From positions 842,001 to 906,000 of the forward strand of contig NW_026705181.1 of assembly GCF_029867415.1 (NCBI RefSeq): 64,000 nt of DNA, in the 5' to 3' direction. This DNA is from Vicia villosa. Taxonomy: Eukaryota; Streptophyta; Magnoliopsida; Fabales; Fabaceae. The position numbers and the translations under genes were made by a program. Shown piece by piece: positions 1-10,239 of the stretch; within the stretch, counting starts at the first letter, position 1, and each line of letters begins with the position of its first letter. A model generated the notes under the pieces. It was not told the origin of the DNA and did no database searches. It saw only the letters and a list, made by a program, of their open reading frames with translations.

Positions 1-225
1 CCAAAAAACAAGATAGTGAAGAATACACTAATTAATATAATGTTTGAAAAAAATATTATAAACTGATTAATTAAACCAAACCAAATCGAACCAAACTGAT
101 TAGTTTGGTTTGGTTCCATTTTTGAAAAGTGTTAAAAACTGAACCAAAGCAAACCGATGGAGATATCATTGGTTCGAACATTTTATGACCATAAACCGGT
201 CCAAATCGAACTGATTACACCCCTA
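1..225. repeat. Right part of a hAT-like MITE, cut by the window edge
   Basis: The stretch is built of self-complementary runs (gtttggtttggtt and aaccaaaccaaat) and ends in gattacacccctaa. Such ends are common in plant hAT-type MITEs, whose TIRs often start with a TAGGGGTG-like core. The left end lies outside the window, so neither the TSD nor the full length can be seen. Confidence 0.4.
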
Positions 226-587
226 AATACCGATGTAGATGTTAATAAACAATTCACAAATAAATAGGATTTTATTGTTCTTGAACATATGCTCGAATGG
301 ATCTGCACGGAGGCTGCAAAATTGGGGTTCGACGTTGAAGGACCAAGAAAACATGTCACAAGTAATTGTCACTGATCATGATATTGTACTGATGAATTCA
401 GTTGCAAAAGTGTTTCCTACATCATATGCATTACTTTGTAGGTATCACATGACAATAAATGTGAGAAGTAGGCTTAAGCTAGTGGTAGGGACCAAAGAAA
501 TCAAGGGTGAAGATGAAAAAATTATCAAAGCTGGTGTGATATTGGAAAGCATAACGGATGACTATAATGTTATAATAAATTCTTGCC

Positions 588-877
588 TTAATATGCTTTT
601 TGGTTTTGTATCTTAACTTTAGAGTTCATTTAGGTTCCTTAACTTAAAAAAGGTCCATATTGGTCCCTTAACTCTTCAAGGTGTTTCATATTAGTCTTTT
701 CGTCTTACTAACGATGAAAAAACTCAATAATTAGTCACTAAATTGTCGATAATTCGAAGAAAATAACTAATATGGAACATTTTGAAGATTTAAATGACCA
801 ATATAAACTTTTCTTAAGTTAAGGGAGTAAAATGAACCTTAAGGTTAAGATACATGACTAAAAAGGGTATTAAACCT
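588..877. repeat. MITE with long terminal inverted repeats, nested in the MULE pseudogene
   Basis: The left arm (588-690) carries gtatcttaactttagagttc and ggtccatattggtccctt. The right arm (780-877) carries the reverse complement with scattered mismatches, giving TIRs of about 75-90 bp around a short AT-rich core. The element separates two collinear pieces of the MULE transposase, so it inserted into it. I could not fix a target duplication or superfamily. Confidence 0.7.
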
Positions 878-1541
878 AAATTCATCTATTGAAGAGTTAA
901 ATGTTGAATCTGTAATACATTTTATGAGGGGTGTGTGAGATACATCCAGATTTCTTGAAATATGTTGAAAGTACAATTCTAAACTAGGTGAAGAAGAAGA
1001 TTGTTTGTGCTTTGACCAATCACGTTAGGCATTTTGGAAATACAATAACTAATATAGTTGAATTTACTCATGCTATATTGAAGAATTGGTTGAGAAATAG
1101 TAAAGGTAATTTATGTTGAGGTTGGGACTCCATGAACCAAATGATCCAAAATCATCATAGCGAGATACAAACATCACTTGGTCACAATATTACAGAAAGA
1201 CGAATTGAGAGACAACAATCTTTATTCATGGTTGGTGGGCAATATATCTTAAGCGGGATTAAATTTTATTTATCACAAAGCCAAGCGAGCAGAGAAGATT
1301 GGTTGAGATAGCTCAACCTGTGGTTGTACTCTTAAGAAGACATATGGTTTTTTGTGTGCTTGTTTAATTTCAAAGATGATGAAACTTGATAGACTCATAC
1401 AAACTGATGAGTTTTACACGCACTGTAAAAGGATCTAGTTTGATGATGATGTGAGGAAAGATGATAAGTCAAATATATCTACCATGAGAGAATGAGAAGT
1501 GATTCAAGAGAGTTTTTTGAAAGTTTACGACAACATGAAAC

Positions 1542-1839
1542 TAGGGATGGCAAAATGCGCCCAGCAGACAAGCCTGCTTATTTTTCCCACACATTTTTCA
1601 TGGGACGGTCCAAAGTTTTAGGTCCGCACCCTCTAATATGTCTGTCCCACTCCGCCTTGCTTATTGCGAGACTTTTGCATATTTTAGGCTTAAAAGGTGC
1701 AAGGCCCGCAGGCCCATCTTACCCCACACTCATTTTTTTACGGGAAGTGCCAAGTTTTTCGACTTGCGCCCTACACAATGCTCTTCTGTCCCTTTTTTGG
1801 AGGCTTTTAGGGGACGTGCATGTCAGTTTGCCACCCCTA
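1542..1839. repeat. hAT-type MITE with 8-bp target duplication
   Basis: The 298-bp element begins tagggatggcaaa and ends tttgccacccct(a), which are inverted copies. It is flanked by catgaaac (1534-1541) and cgtgaaac (1840-1847), an 8-bp duplication with one mismatch. Such TIRs with an 8-bp TSD are the hAT signature. The interior has GC-rich runs and no coding frame of its own; the open frame across it is accidental. It lies inside the MULE pseudogene. Confidence 0.75.
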
Positions 1840-2392
1840 CGTGAAACCACGCATCAGAGAGGGTGGGGAAGATTGCTTAACAAGAAACTTAAGATTTTAA
1901 ACCACTCTGAGAATTGATAAAAACAAATGGTGCTTCTAAGAAGGTCAAACCAACATAAAGTGACAATTCAACGAAGCAGTCTCCTTTCTATTTCAAACAT
2001 GTTGACACACATTTTACAGATTCTCCATCTTCAAAATCTCAAATAATTGTTTTCAAAGGTGCTCGCACTAGCACACCATCTCCTTCACCTCATTTATCAA
2101 AAATCAAACACATTGAAGAGATGTTGATTTTTATATACAAATACATTGAATGAATTATAGATGTTAAGGCTGACGGTAACTATAATTATCACATAATTTC
2201 AATTTTGCTCGGCATAGGAGAGAATAATCATACACTTGTCCGCCAACAACTTCTCAAAGAGTTGAAGGTGTAAAAGATATCATACACAATGTTACACGGG
2301 AAAAAGAACATTTCCATGCAATTCATGAATCTCTTATTCCTTGTGTTAGTGGTCCGACGCCTGAGAAAAATGGACAATTTGAAAGCTAATGC

Positions 2393-2851
2393 GACATTTT
2401 TTCCGCCCCTCCCATGAAATGCTTGAGATACATCGCATAATAGCATGCCACCAGTTGAATTTGGACTCCGACGCTCAGTATGTGTAGGAGAGAAGACGAT
2501 AACAATCGCCCATGAAAGCAGAAGCAATTGCAGGTTTGGTGGACGCCAATTTTATCTCCGAGCTTAAATATACTGAATGGTTATCTAATGTTGTATTGGT
2601 AAAGAAAAGTTCAGGGAAATGGAGAACATGTGTTGATTATAGCTACTTAAACAAAGCATGTCCTCACTCCTTAGCATAGACATTTTCCCGCCCTCCCATG
2701 AAATGCTTGAGATACATCCCATAATAGCATGTCACTAGTTGAATGTGGACTCCGACGCTCAGTATGTGTAGGAGAGAAGACGACAACAATCGCCCATGAA
2801 AGCAGAAGCAATTGCAGGTTTGGTGGACGCCAATTTTATCTCCGAGCTTAA
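2393..2851 (+). pseudogene. Ty3/Gypsy (Tat/Ogre-type) reverse transcriptase scrap within a direct repeat
   Basis: A unit of about 174 bp occurs twice, at 2393-2567 and 2679-2851, with about ten differences. The sequence from the end of copy 1 into the spacer translates to a Gypsy RT start: AEAIAGLVDANFISELKYTE, then WLSNVVLVKKSSGKWRTCVD, then LNKACP. This matches the plant Tat/Ogre consensus (YPEWLANVV, WRMCVDY, LNKACP). The fragment stops where copy 2 begins. It is probably a rearranged piece of a much larger element. Confidence 0.6.
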
Positions 2852-3000
2852 GTTTTCAACACTTACTTTTGGAGTAAGAATATCCTCTAATTATTTTTGG
2901 AAATATTTATAATAAATTAAATTCGTTAGATTAATGAAAATCAATGGTTAAGATTTCGAGTAAGTGTTTTAAACTTACTCCTGGAGTAAGAATATCCATC

Positions 3001-3003
<3 letters not shown>
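2852..3003. repeat. Degenerate foldback remnant
   Basis: The motif cacttact(t/c)...ggagtaagaatatcc occurs near both sides (about 2857-2890 and 2960-2998) with partial inverted complementarity, followed directly by the first (TA)n tract. It resembles a decayed relative of the foldback at 3400-3562, which shares the acttactc(c) words. Confidence 0.35.

Positions 3004-3085
<82 letters not shown>
3004..3085. repeat. (TA)n microsatellite, left flank of a foldback element
   Basis: About 82 bp of uninterrupted TA dinucleotide. It directly abuts the palindromic element at 3087-3306. Confidence 0.95.
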
Positions 3086-3086
<1 letters not shown>

Positions 3087-3087
<1 letters not shown>

Positions 3088-3301
3088 GCATATCATATGA
3101 GAATGCCTTTTTTATATGAGAATGAATCTGAATCATTAGATTTTAAAATAAAGGGTGGAGATTATGTGAAAATCTTTTTTTTCTCTCTCCTCGGTTTTTA
3201 AAATAAATGATGTAGGAGAGAGAAAAAAAGATTCCCACATAATCTCCACCATTTATTTTAAAATCTAATGGTTCAGATTTATTCTCACATTCTCATATGA
3301 T

Positions 3302-3306
<5 letters not shown>
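3087..3306. repeat. Foldback MITE inserted in a (TA)n tract
   Basis: Two arms of about 100 bp are near-perfect inverted copies: ggcatatcatatgagaatg at 3087 and cattctcatatgatatgcc ending at 3306. They meet at a short loop around 3200. (TA)n lies on both sides, so the element seems to have inserted into a TA microsatellite, as described for Micron elements of rice. There is no coding capacity; the open frame through it is a repeat artefact. Confidence 0.8.

Positions 3307-3378
<72 letters not shown>
3307..3378. repeat. (TA)n microsatellite, right flank of the foldback element
   Basis: About 72 bp of pure TA dinucleotide directly follows the inverted-repeat element. Confidence 0.95.
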
Positions 3379-3380
<2 letters not shown>

Positions 3381-3399
3381 GATATATTTACTCCAAGAG

Positions 3400-3562
3400 T
3401 TAGTTATTATAACTTACTCTACATCTTGACCATTTATTATTTTTAATCCAATGATTAAAGATAATAAGTAATTAAATGTGGAGAGAGAAAACTATTTCTT
3501 ACTATTTTTGACCATTAAATTAAAAATAATTAATAGTCAAGATGTGGAGTAAGTTATAATGT
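3400..3562. repeat. Second foldback MITE
   Basis: The left arm has ttataacttactctacatctt and continues to attatttttaat. The right arm is its reverse complement, ending aagatgtggagtaagttataa. Arms are about 55-60 bp with an AT-rich loop. No target duplication could be fixed. Confidence 0.65.
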
Positions 3563-3563
3563 A

Positions 3564-3632
3564 TTGAATTGGTTTCTCTTTCTATGATCCTTTGTATTTA
3601 TTTTAAATCAACATAGAAAGAGAAACCAATCA
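3564..3632. repeat. Short perfect hairpin
   Basis: The words attggtttctctttctatg and catagaaagagaaaccaat are a perfect 19-bp inverted pair around a loop of about 25 bp. It may be a tiny MITE or a solo foldback end. Confidence 0.55.
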
Positions 3633-3722
3633 AATTCATTAAAATCAACAAATCAAAATTTAATGATCGTGATTCATTGTTCTCATTTCTCATAATAACC
3701 AAGTGTTCTCACTTGAGTCGTC

Positions 3723-4600
<878 letters not shown>

Positions 4601-4750
4601 TTTTTTTTTCTATTCGTACCGGTTTCGACCCACCACAGGTGGGCCACTAATTCAGCTCGTGCGTAGAGGTATGCGCACTGACCAAATAAGATTGTTTCGT
4701 CTGGGAATCAAACTCGGTATTCCCCGAATACGTCCTTGAAAGCATTCCTT
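4601..4750 (-). repeat. SINE-like or other retroposon 3' end with A tail
   Basis: On the minus strand the segment contains a B-box-like stretch (gagtttgattcccag, near 4705-4720) and ends in an A run of nine (4601-4609 as T). The word order recalls tRNA-derived SINEs. No clear A box or target duplication was found, so a LINE or other retroposon tail is also possible. Confidence 0.4.
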
Positions 4751-5309
4751 AATAATTACAAGTAAATTTATAATTGGATTGAATTGGGTGTCTATTTTTG
4801 TGTTGATTAGGTGATTATTGAAGTTGTGATCAAATTGTAAAAGGTGAAAGTTACAAAAGGATATTTGAAAAAATGTCTTCTGGATTGAGCTATTAATATT
4901 TCTGACTGTGTTCCTTGAAAACAAACTTTTCAACACTTATCTCTACTTTTAAATTAACTTTTTTTAAAATATATAAAAGCTAAATCGAATAAAAAACTAA
5001 AATAAAAAACAAACACGTTATTCAAAATAAAGTGACTACAATAATTTTCCTTTTTTTTTTTTTATGGACAATTTTGTATTTGTTGTGACAGTTTTCTGGA
5101 AGGCATGTAACATGTGTGAACGCCGGCGCGTTCTTTCGGTCAACCGGAAAGCTACGTTTCCAACTCTAAATGCCATCCACATCTTGTTGTTTTCACATTT
5201 GAACAGTATTAATCACTACTAACACGCATCTCAACAACAACAACCTATTGGAGCAATTATTAGTGGTTTTTTAAAGTGATTTGTTTATTATTTTAAGAAT
5301 TAAGGTCCT
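4751..5309. other. Intergenic, no gene recognised
   Basis: AT-rich DNA with one short GC-richer patch near 5120-5160 (cgccggcgcgttc). I see no coding, RNA or transposon signature that can be supported. Confidence 0.5.
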
Positions 5310-5317
5310 ACTGCATC

Positions 5318-5931
5318 TAGGAATGTCAACTTGCCTCCGTTAGCGGGAATCTCCGTGGGGATTCTCCGTTTGGGGCCCCAAAGATGGGGAATTTTCCCCC
5401 GCGGGGATGGAGATGGGATCAAAGTCTCCCCGAAGGCACTTTGGGGACGGTGGTGGCGTAAATATCTCCTACCCCATAGAATCCCCGCCCCGAATAAAAT
5501 AGCATAATGTCCTTAATTTAAATATAATTTTAAATTATTATGTAAGTTTATTTGACATTTTATATAATTAATCTTATATACAAATTTAAAATATATATGT
5601 ATTGTTAGTAAGAGTGATATAAATGATTTTTTCATTTTTTTTAGTTTGAAAATTTTGTTCGATATTATAGATTAAATATTGTAAAAACAATATATTTATT
5701 GGTTAGTTTTTGAAGCTTTTACTATTAATTTGGTTTAAAATTATATTAAAAAAATCATGTTTATAGATCTCCGCATGAACCGTGGGGATCCGTTGGGACC
5801 CGCGGGGACGGGGATGGGGTACAAAACCCCCCGAAACGGGGATCCGAAGTGGGGATGGGGAATAGATTCAATGGCGGGGATTGTGATGGGAATGTATCCC
5901 CTGTCCCCGCCCCGCCCCATTGACATCCCTA
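5318..5931. repeat. hAT-type MITE, 614 bp, with perfect 8-bp TSD
   Basis: The element begins taggaatgtcaac and ends ttgacatcccta, inverted copies with one mismatch. It is flanked by identical 8-bp duplications actgcatc at 5310-5317 and 5932-5939. Both ends are rich in ggggatgg/ccccgccc blocks and the centre is AT-rich, a common design of legume non-autonomous hAT elements. Short open frames at the right end (both strands) come from the GC-rich terminal repeat and are not genes. Confidence 0.85.
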
Positions 5932-6449
5932 ACTGCATCGTCGTAAATCCGTTGCTAATCTATTATTTTAAGCTGACTTATATTGACGATTAACCTTCGG
6001 TGGTACTTGTATATGGGCCGTTTCGGTTCATGTTGGCCCGTATTTCAATTGATTGAATTGGGTTGAGTAGAGAATTTTTTTGGGAATAATAAATTGATCC
6101 ACATAATCATAATTATTACAGGAATAATTCTGGAGATGTATCTCCGGCATAATTATGCGCGAAATTGAAATCCTGTCACATTTGCATGTCAGATTATTTT
6201 GATGCATCTCCGAAAGTTCATTCGTTTCAACCCTCATTCCCCACATTAATATAGTTTTGAAACAAAAGAGGTTATGCTTTTACCTAACGTGCAGTTCCAG
6301 AACTCATATGAACTATTCAGGCGATATATTTCTGGTATTTGTCTGTGCTGATTTTGCAGCAATCTTTTTCGTGTTATGTATGTTTCTTAGTTTTTATGTT
6401 TTAGTTCACATTAGGTATGGTGCATCCCGATGCTATCCCCTAACGTATT

Positions 6450-7330
6450 GTGTCTCAAGATGCTTCACCCGTCCTAGTGAAGGTTGTAGATATTCGAAAC
6501 CATTTTATAAATGAACAAGAGTATGAATTTCGTGATGACATGCTGCAATGGATTCGTACAGAGGCCACCAAACTGGAGTTTGGTGTTGTGATCGGAAGGT
6601 GCGATAGTGATTCAGATAGAAGAAGTGCATTTGTGACATTGGAATGCAAAGAAGTGGTAAATATAGACCTCCTCTCCAGAATTTCAAACAAGATGAAACT
6701 GGTTCAAGAAAATGTGAATGTCCACTTAAGTTGTGTGGTTATCGGTTGACAAATAATAAATGGAGATTTAATATGATATGTGGTTTACATAATCATGATT
6801 TATGTGAAAAGTTAGTCGGTCATCTAATTGCATGTCCCCTCTTGCCGGAAGAGGAAGAATGTGTTTCCAGCATGACAATGAATTTGGTACCTCCCAAAAA
6901 CATTCTTGCAACCTTGAAGCGCAAAAGACCCGAGAATATCTCAAATATCAAGCAAGTGTACAATAGGCAATATTAATATAAATTAGCGCTTAGGGGGGTA
7001 GAACCGAAATGTAACACCTCTTGAAACTTCTAGATGATAACAGTTACGTGTCTAGGCACCAGAGATGCGAGGATGGAGTAACAGTAAGAGATATATATTG
7101 TTGTTGCGCACTGCTCCACCACCAAATCACAGTGATCGTATCATTTGTGTTGGGTGGGTTTCAAATCTGCGATATTTTGTTCAAGTGTATTTGAAACCGG
7201 GATGCCATATACCACTTACATCACCAGAGTGGGCTACTCATTATACAATCAAATTTGAGTCTTGGCCGAACCAATTTATTAAGAGGATGCAATAGTACAC
7301 CAAATTGAGCAAGATTGAAAATGAAAAAAA
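6450..7330 (+). pseudogene. MULE protein remnant: FAR1-type DNA-binding domain joined to OTU C-terminus
   Basis: The frame starting at 6450 encodes DMLQWIRTEATKLEFGVVIG. After a frameshift near 6640 it continues with RKCECPLKLCGYRLTNNKWR, ICGLHNHDL and PRNIL-like ILATLKRKRPENISNIKQVY, the zinc-ligand DNA-binding region of plant MULE/FAR1 proteins. Stops follow from 6976. At about 7130-7290 an OTU C-terminal part appears (DRIICVGWVSNLRYFVQVYL, then WATHY...SWPNQFIKRMQ). The DDE transposase core and the OTU catalytic start are missing, so the protein cannot transpose on its own. Confidence 0.7.
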
Positions 7331-7653
7331 TAAAGAAAAGTCCAAGGGGGTACAACCTATCGATTTGGCCAACGATAGTTATTTCGGTTCATTTAAGTAT
7401 TTATTTATCATTTTATTATAAGTGAAATTTTATTAATGTGTTATGGTGTCTAATATATACATTTTTTAGTTTGTCAAAAAAATTCCGCTTTCAATACAAG
7501 TTTCTACTTGTTATGTTTCTATTTATAATGTCAGGGAAGATTCCGAAATACATTTCCGCAATCAAGGAATAAAGGGTGGTTACAGAGTTACATTTCCGGA
7601 ACATGCCTTGTCACAATATAGGATTTGTGAGGTCCATGTTAGCCTCCAGCTAC

Positions 7654-7663
7654 TATAAATAAG
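7654..7663 (+). promoter_or_regulatory. TATA box of the MULE accessory ORF
   Basis: tataaataag lies about 45-50 bp upstream of the likely start codon at 7707 and about 20 bp upstream of the first in-frame codons. Position and sequence fit a plant TATA box for a short 5' leader. Confidence 0.45.
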
Positions 7664-7706
7664 CTCACTTGGCATATTGTTTCATACCAAAACACCAAAA
7701 ACCAGA

Positions 7707-7973
7707 ATGAACATCATTTGCCATGTTGGAAATGTTCACTTTACCGGCAATACACCATCAAGAGAATTTAAGATCACCGAGTACACCCCTCTTGAGGATC
7801 TGCAATACACAATGCATGACCTTCTACCATATGGTGACAATCGTAAAATTTTGAAGATCGAGTACCGCTCTCCATCCTTTGAAAAAGAAAGGAAGCTTGA
7901 GTTCATCAATCATGAGCTGAAGATGACCACTAATTTATGGGATATGTGGACAACCTTCTTCCGTTTAGAATAA
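7707..7973 (+). CDS. Small accessory ORF of the MULE-OTU element, unknown function
   Basis: The open frame runs from an upstream in-frame codon at 7677; ATG 7707 gives an 88-aa product starting MNIICHVGNVHFTGNTPSRE and containing the motif DLLPYGDNRKILKIEYRSPS. Charged beta-strand-like segments with a central helix recall a ubiquitin- or PB1-like fold, but this is inference only. After the TAA at 7971-7973 the same frame continues without another stop for about 28 codons (IELDVTISRSFDDIINILQR) to a stop near 8058, so the stop is probably a degenerative nonsense change in a once longer protein. It lies downstream of the OTU remnant and inside the TIR-like ends, with a TATA box just upstream. 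I recall similar short ORFs beside legume MULE remains but did not verify this. Confidence 0.5.
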   Translation: MNIICHVGNVHFTGNTPSREFKITEYTPLEDLQYTMHDLLPYGDNRKILKIEYRSPSFEKERKLEFINHELKMTTNLWDMWTTFFRLE

Positions 7974-8309
7974 AAAATTTTGATCGAGCTGGATGTGACC
8001 ATTTCAAGATCATTCGATGATATTATCAACATTCTACAACGTCCACCTGGATATTGAAGTGTAATGTTTAATCTATGTTAAAATCCCTTATGTATTGGTG
8101 ATTTTATGATATCAATGGTATTTTGATTTTATCAAGTTAGTGTTTTTCAGTTATGTTTTTCTACCTTCTACTGCGCAAAATTCTGGAAATAGCCATCCGA
8201 CATTATTTTGGATATGCATCTCTGGAATAATTGGTGTTTCACTAATCGTTTGGTGCATCCGGAAATACATCTCCAGAATCTAGGGGCATTTTAGTATTTT
8301 TGCGCGATG

Positions 8310-8630
8310 CGCTAGAAAGACATGGGATGCATTAAGAAATTCTTAATTTTTTTGGCATTAATTTTCCTATCTTTAGGACTGTTCACACACCTTTGTAAAA
8401 AAACCAAAAATATTTATAGAATTCAGAAGTTTTCTTTCGGATACACCTCAGTCCACATTAAATGCATTCGTAAGTGAGTAACACCTTTATTTTTGAAAAA
8501 AAATTAATACAAAAATGCATATTCTTAACAATTTCAAGAAATATACCTTCGGACAAGGTTTTAATCAAATACACACTAGACCTCCTCCCTTCCTCATTTC
8601 CAACAAAAATAATCTAAATTACTTCTCAGA
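8310..8630. other. Intergenic, no gene recognised
   Basis: AT-rich flank of the MULE element. A word like ttcggatacacctcagtcc near 8435-8453 resembles decayed MULE terminal words. Nothing else can be supported. Confidence 0.4.
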
Positions 8631-8633
8631 CTT

Positions 8634-8758
8634 CACTATTCAAGTGCATTTTTTACTCCATTCAATTCAAGTGGTTTTTCTACTCTATTCAATTCAAGTG
8701 GTTCTCCACATTAATTCAATTCAAGTAGTTCTCCACATTAATTCAATTCAAGTGATTC
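8634..8758. repeat. 27-bp tandem repeat
   Basis: About four imperfect copies of a 27-bp unit (caattcaagtggttctccac plus attaatt) follow one another. The open frame through it repeats HINSIQVVL-like segments and is an artefact of the repeat. Confidence 0.75.
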
Positions 8759-9060
8759 AACTTCCTTTGTACATTTGGTAAGTTTTTCAATCCAAGATTT
8801 TGAATTTCTCTACATGCATTAAGAAATACGAACATTAGGTCGTGTAATCCACATTACTATATATGTAGTAACATTATTGTTAGGTTGTTATACTGAACAT
8901 TACATTTTGTTCCATTTCATTTTGTTACATTTTTTGTACTGTTCCAGAACCATAAATAGAGAAGATTGCAGAAGCTACAGTGGAATGAAGCTTCGTAGGC
9001 GGTTATGTGGTGCGACTTCTTGGACTGAAGGTTACGATTGTGATGAATCTTGAATCAAAA

Positions 9061-9804
9061 TGTTGATCTTGAACTGGTATTACTAATCTCTGGTGCAATG
9101 GATCCAAGGAAGGTTCCTGCATGGTTATTGTTCTGGACTGGGCCAAGATTCAGCCCAGTCTACTTTCGGCCTAATTGGACTTGGAAGCCCAAAACGTCTC
9201 TAAGCCCTGGAAGAGCGAACACGTGCTCGGCTCCTCGGAAGCCCAATAGCGTTTGAGCACTGCAGCACGTGCTCGGTATATGATGCTCCCCGCGAGCGTC
9301 CCATCTGACGAGGACTTCCCTCCTCGTCCAGACTCATGCTTACCAGGCACACTCCCCACGAGTATCCCTTCCGCCGAGGGCTCTCTTCCTCGTGGCCTTA
9401 TGCCGAGGACCCTCCTCCTTGTAGGTCACTTCATATCCAACCCCCTGAATAATACGGAGTCCACGTAGTCCCTAAAATACCGCGTCTCCCTTAAACTTCG
9501 GAGTGGTTGACCAGGACGGAGACCACGTACTGGTCTCCGATATTTCCGCCTGGAATCCTGGCAATCTCCTAACTGGGCCTGGGCATCCAGTCCAGTAGTA
9601 AGATCTTGGCCCAGCGCTGGGGCTATAAATACCCTATTTCACTAGAGGGTCAGGTATTCACTTTCTATCATTTACCTTGTACTTGCGCTTTGTTGCTCCT
9701 CTTCTCACTTTAGCATCGGAGTACCTTGCAGGTACACCCCCCTCCAGTCTTCAAGCTTCGAGGTTGTTGCAGATCACGAGGATCCGTCTGACCAGGTACG
9801 ATCA
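9061..9804 (+). repeat. Solo-LTR-like region of an unidentified LTR retrotransposon
   Basis: A GC-richer 0.7 kb block with typical plant LTR organisation: cacgtgctcgg (twice), gagg/cctc-rich segments, a strong TATA box at 9623-9632 (ctataaatac) and a leader gagggtcaggtattcac. Possible ends are tgttgatcttg (9061) and ggtacgatca (9804), but no 5-bp target duplication was found. No primer-binding site or gag-pol follows, so it is probably a solo or orphan LTR. Short open frames on both strands are not genes. Confidence 0.5.
9623..9632 (+). promoter_or_regulatory. TATA box in the solo-LTR-like region
   Basis: ctataaatac follows gcgctgggg and precedes a pyrimidine-rich leader. This is a typical core promoter for an LTR retrotransposon transcript. 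Confidence 0.55.
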
Positions 9805-10011
9805 GTTAGCATTCCAACGCTTAAGTCAATTTAGGGTTCAAAATAATCATAGTGAGAATGGAGATTAAAGATTGTGTACCTGAAACCCTCTTGTAACTAT
9901 ATTTCTACCTTGGGTCCAAAGGACCAGATGAAGGGAGTGAGCCTCATCTTATTAGGCCTTTGGCCGGCCCAGAACAATTTCCCCCAATACTTTCCAAACA
10001 CTTTGATTCGA

Positions 10012-10138
10012 TGATGATGGACTTAGGTCCGACGATGATGGACCTTGGTCTGATGATGATGGACTTTGGTCCAACGATGATGGACTTAGGTCCGAAGATG
10101 ATGGACTTTGGTCCGACAATGTAGGAATTCAGTCCAAC
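10012..10138. repeat. 21-bp minisatellite
   Basis: Six copies of a 21-bp unit of the form gatgatggacttaggtccga. The first five are well conserved and the last is diverged. Each unit holds the near-palindrome ggacttaggtcc/ggactttggtcc. Because 21 is a multiple of three, an artefactual ORF on the minus strand repeats PKSIIVG. Confidence 0.85.
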
Positions 10139-10239
10139 GTTATAGGATGATACCACATGCATGGGAGTAGAGTAGTTGAGCATAGTGTTACATCATTGAA
10201 TGAACTAAGTTATTAATTATGGTGCTTGAATGAGTAATA

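Larger units (their letters stand above)
277..2395 (+). pseudogene. MULE transposase pseudogene with OTU-type protease tail
   Basis: Fragments in several frames follow the order of a Mutator-like transposase. First comes a start of the FAR1-like DNA-binding domain (MLEWICTEAAKLGFD, about 292-336). It is fused by an internal deletion to the MULE transposase core (VIVTDHDIVLMNSVAKVFP, then LLCRYHMTINVRSRLK, 361-480). Next are the helical region (LKNWLRNSKGN, then QTSLGHNITERRIER, 1080-1215) and a SWIM-like part (1310-1540). The tail at about 2130-2370 resembles an OTU cysteine protease (DVKADGN, LLGIGENN, LVRQQLLKEL). Many stops, frameshifts and two nested MITEs show that it is dead. In the OTU part the expected DGNC active-site motif reads DGNY, so the catalytic cysteine is lost. 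No TIRs were found. Confidence 0.75.
6100..8300 (+). mobile_element. Internally deleted MULE-OTU element with TIR-like ends
   Basis: The left end region holds attctggagatgtatctccgg (about 6126-6146). The right end region holds its inverted counterpart, ending acatctccagaatct near 8282. Further ggagatgcatctcc-like palindromic words sit near both ends. Between them lie a FAR1-type DNA-binding domain, an OTU C-terminal part and a small downstream ORF. The exact boundaries and the 9-bp TSD expected for Mutator-like elements were not resolved. Confidence 0.55.

Noticed and set aside
1492..1917. 141-aa ORF spanning a MITE
   Set aside because: Both ends of a hAT MITE with TSD lie inside it, so the frame is a chance join.
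2228..2527. 99-aa minus-strand ORF
   Set aside because: It lies opposite the OTU remnant and the direct repeat; the plus-strand reading has recognisable domains, this one has none.
2944..3201. ORFs made of alternating Tyr-Ile over (TA)n tracts (also 3677-3981)
   Set aside because: Any frame through a TA microsatellite stays open; no real protein is implied.
9944..10183. Minus-strand ORF with repeated PKSII units
   Set aside because: Product of a 21-bp minisatellite whose period is a multiple of three.
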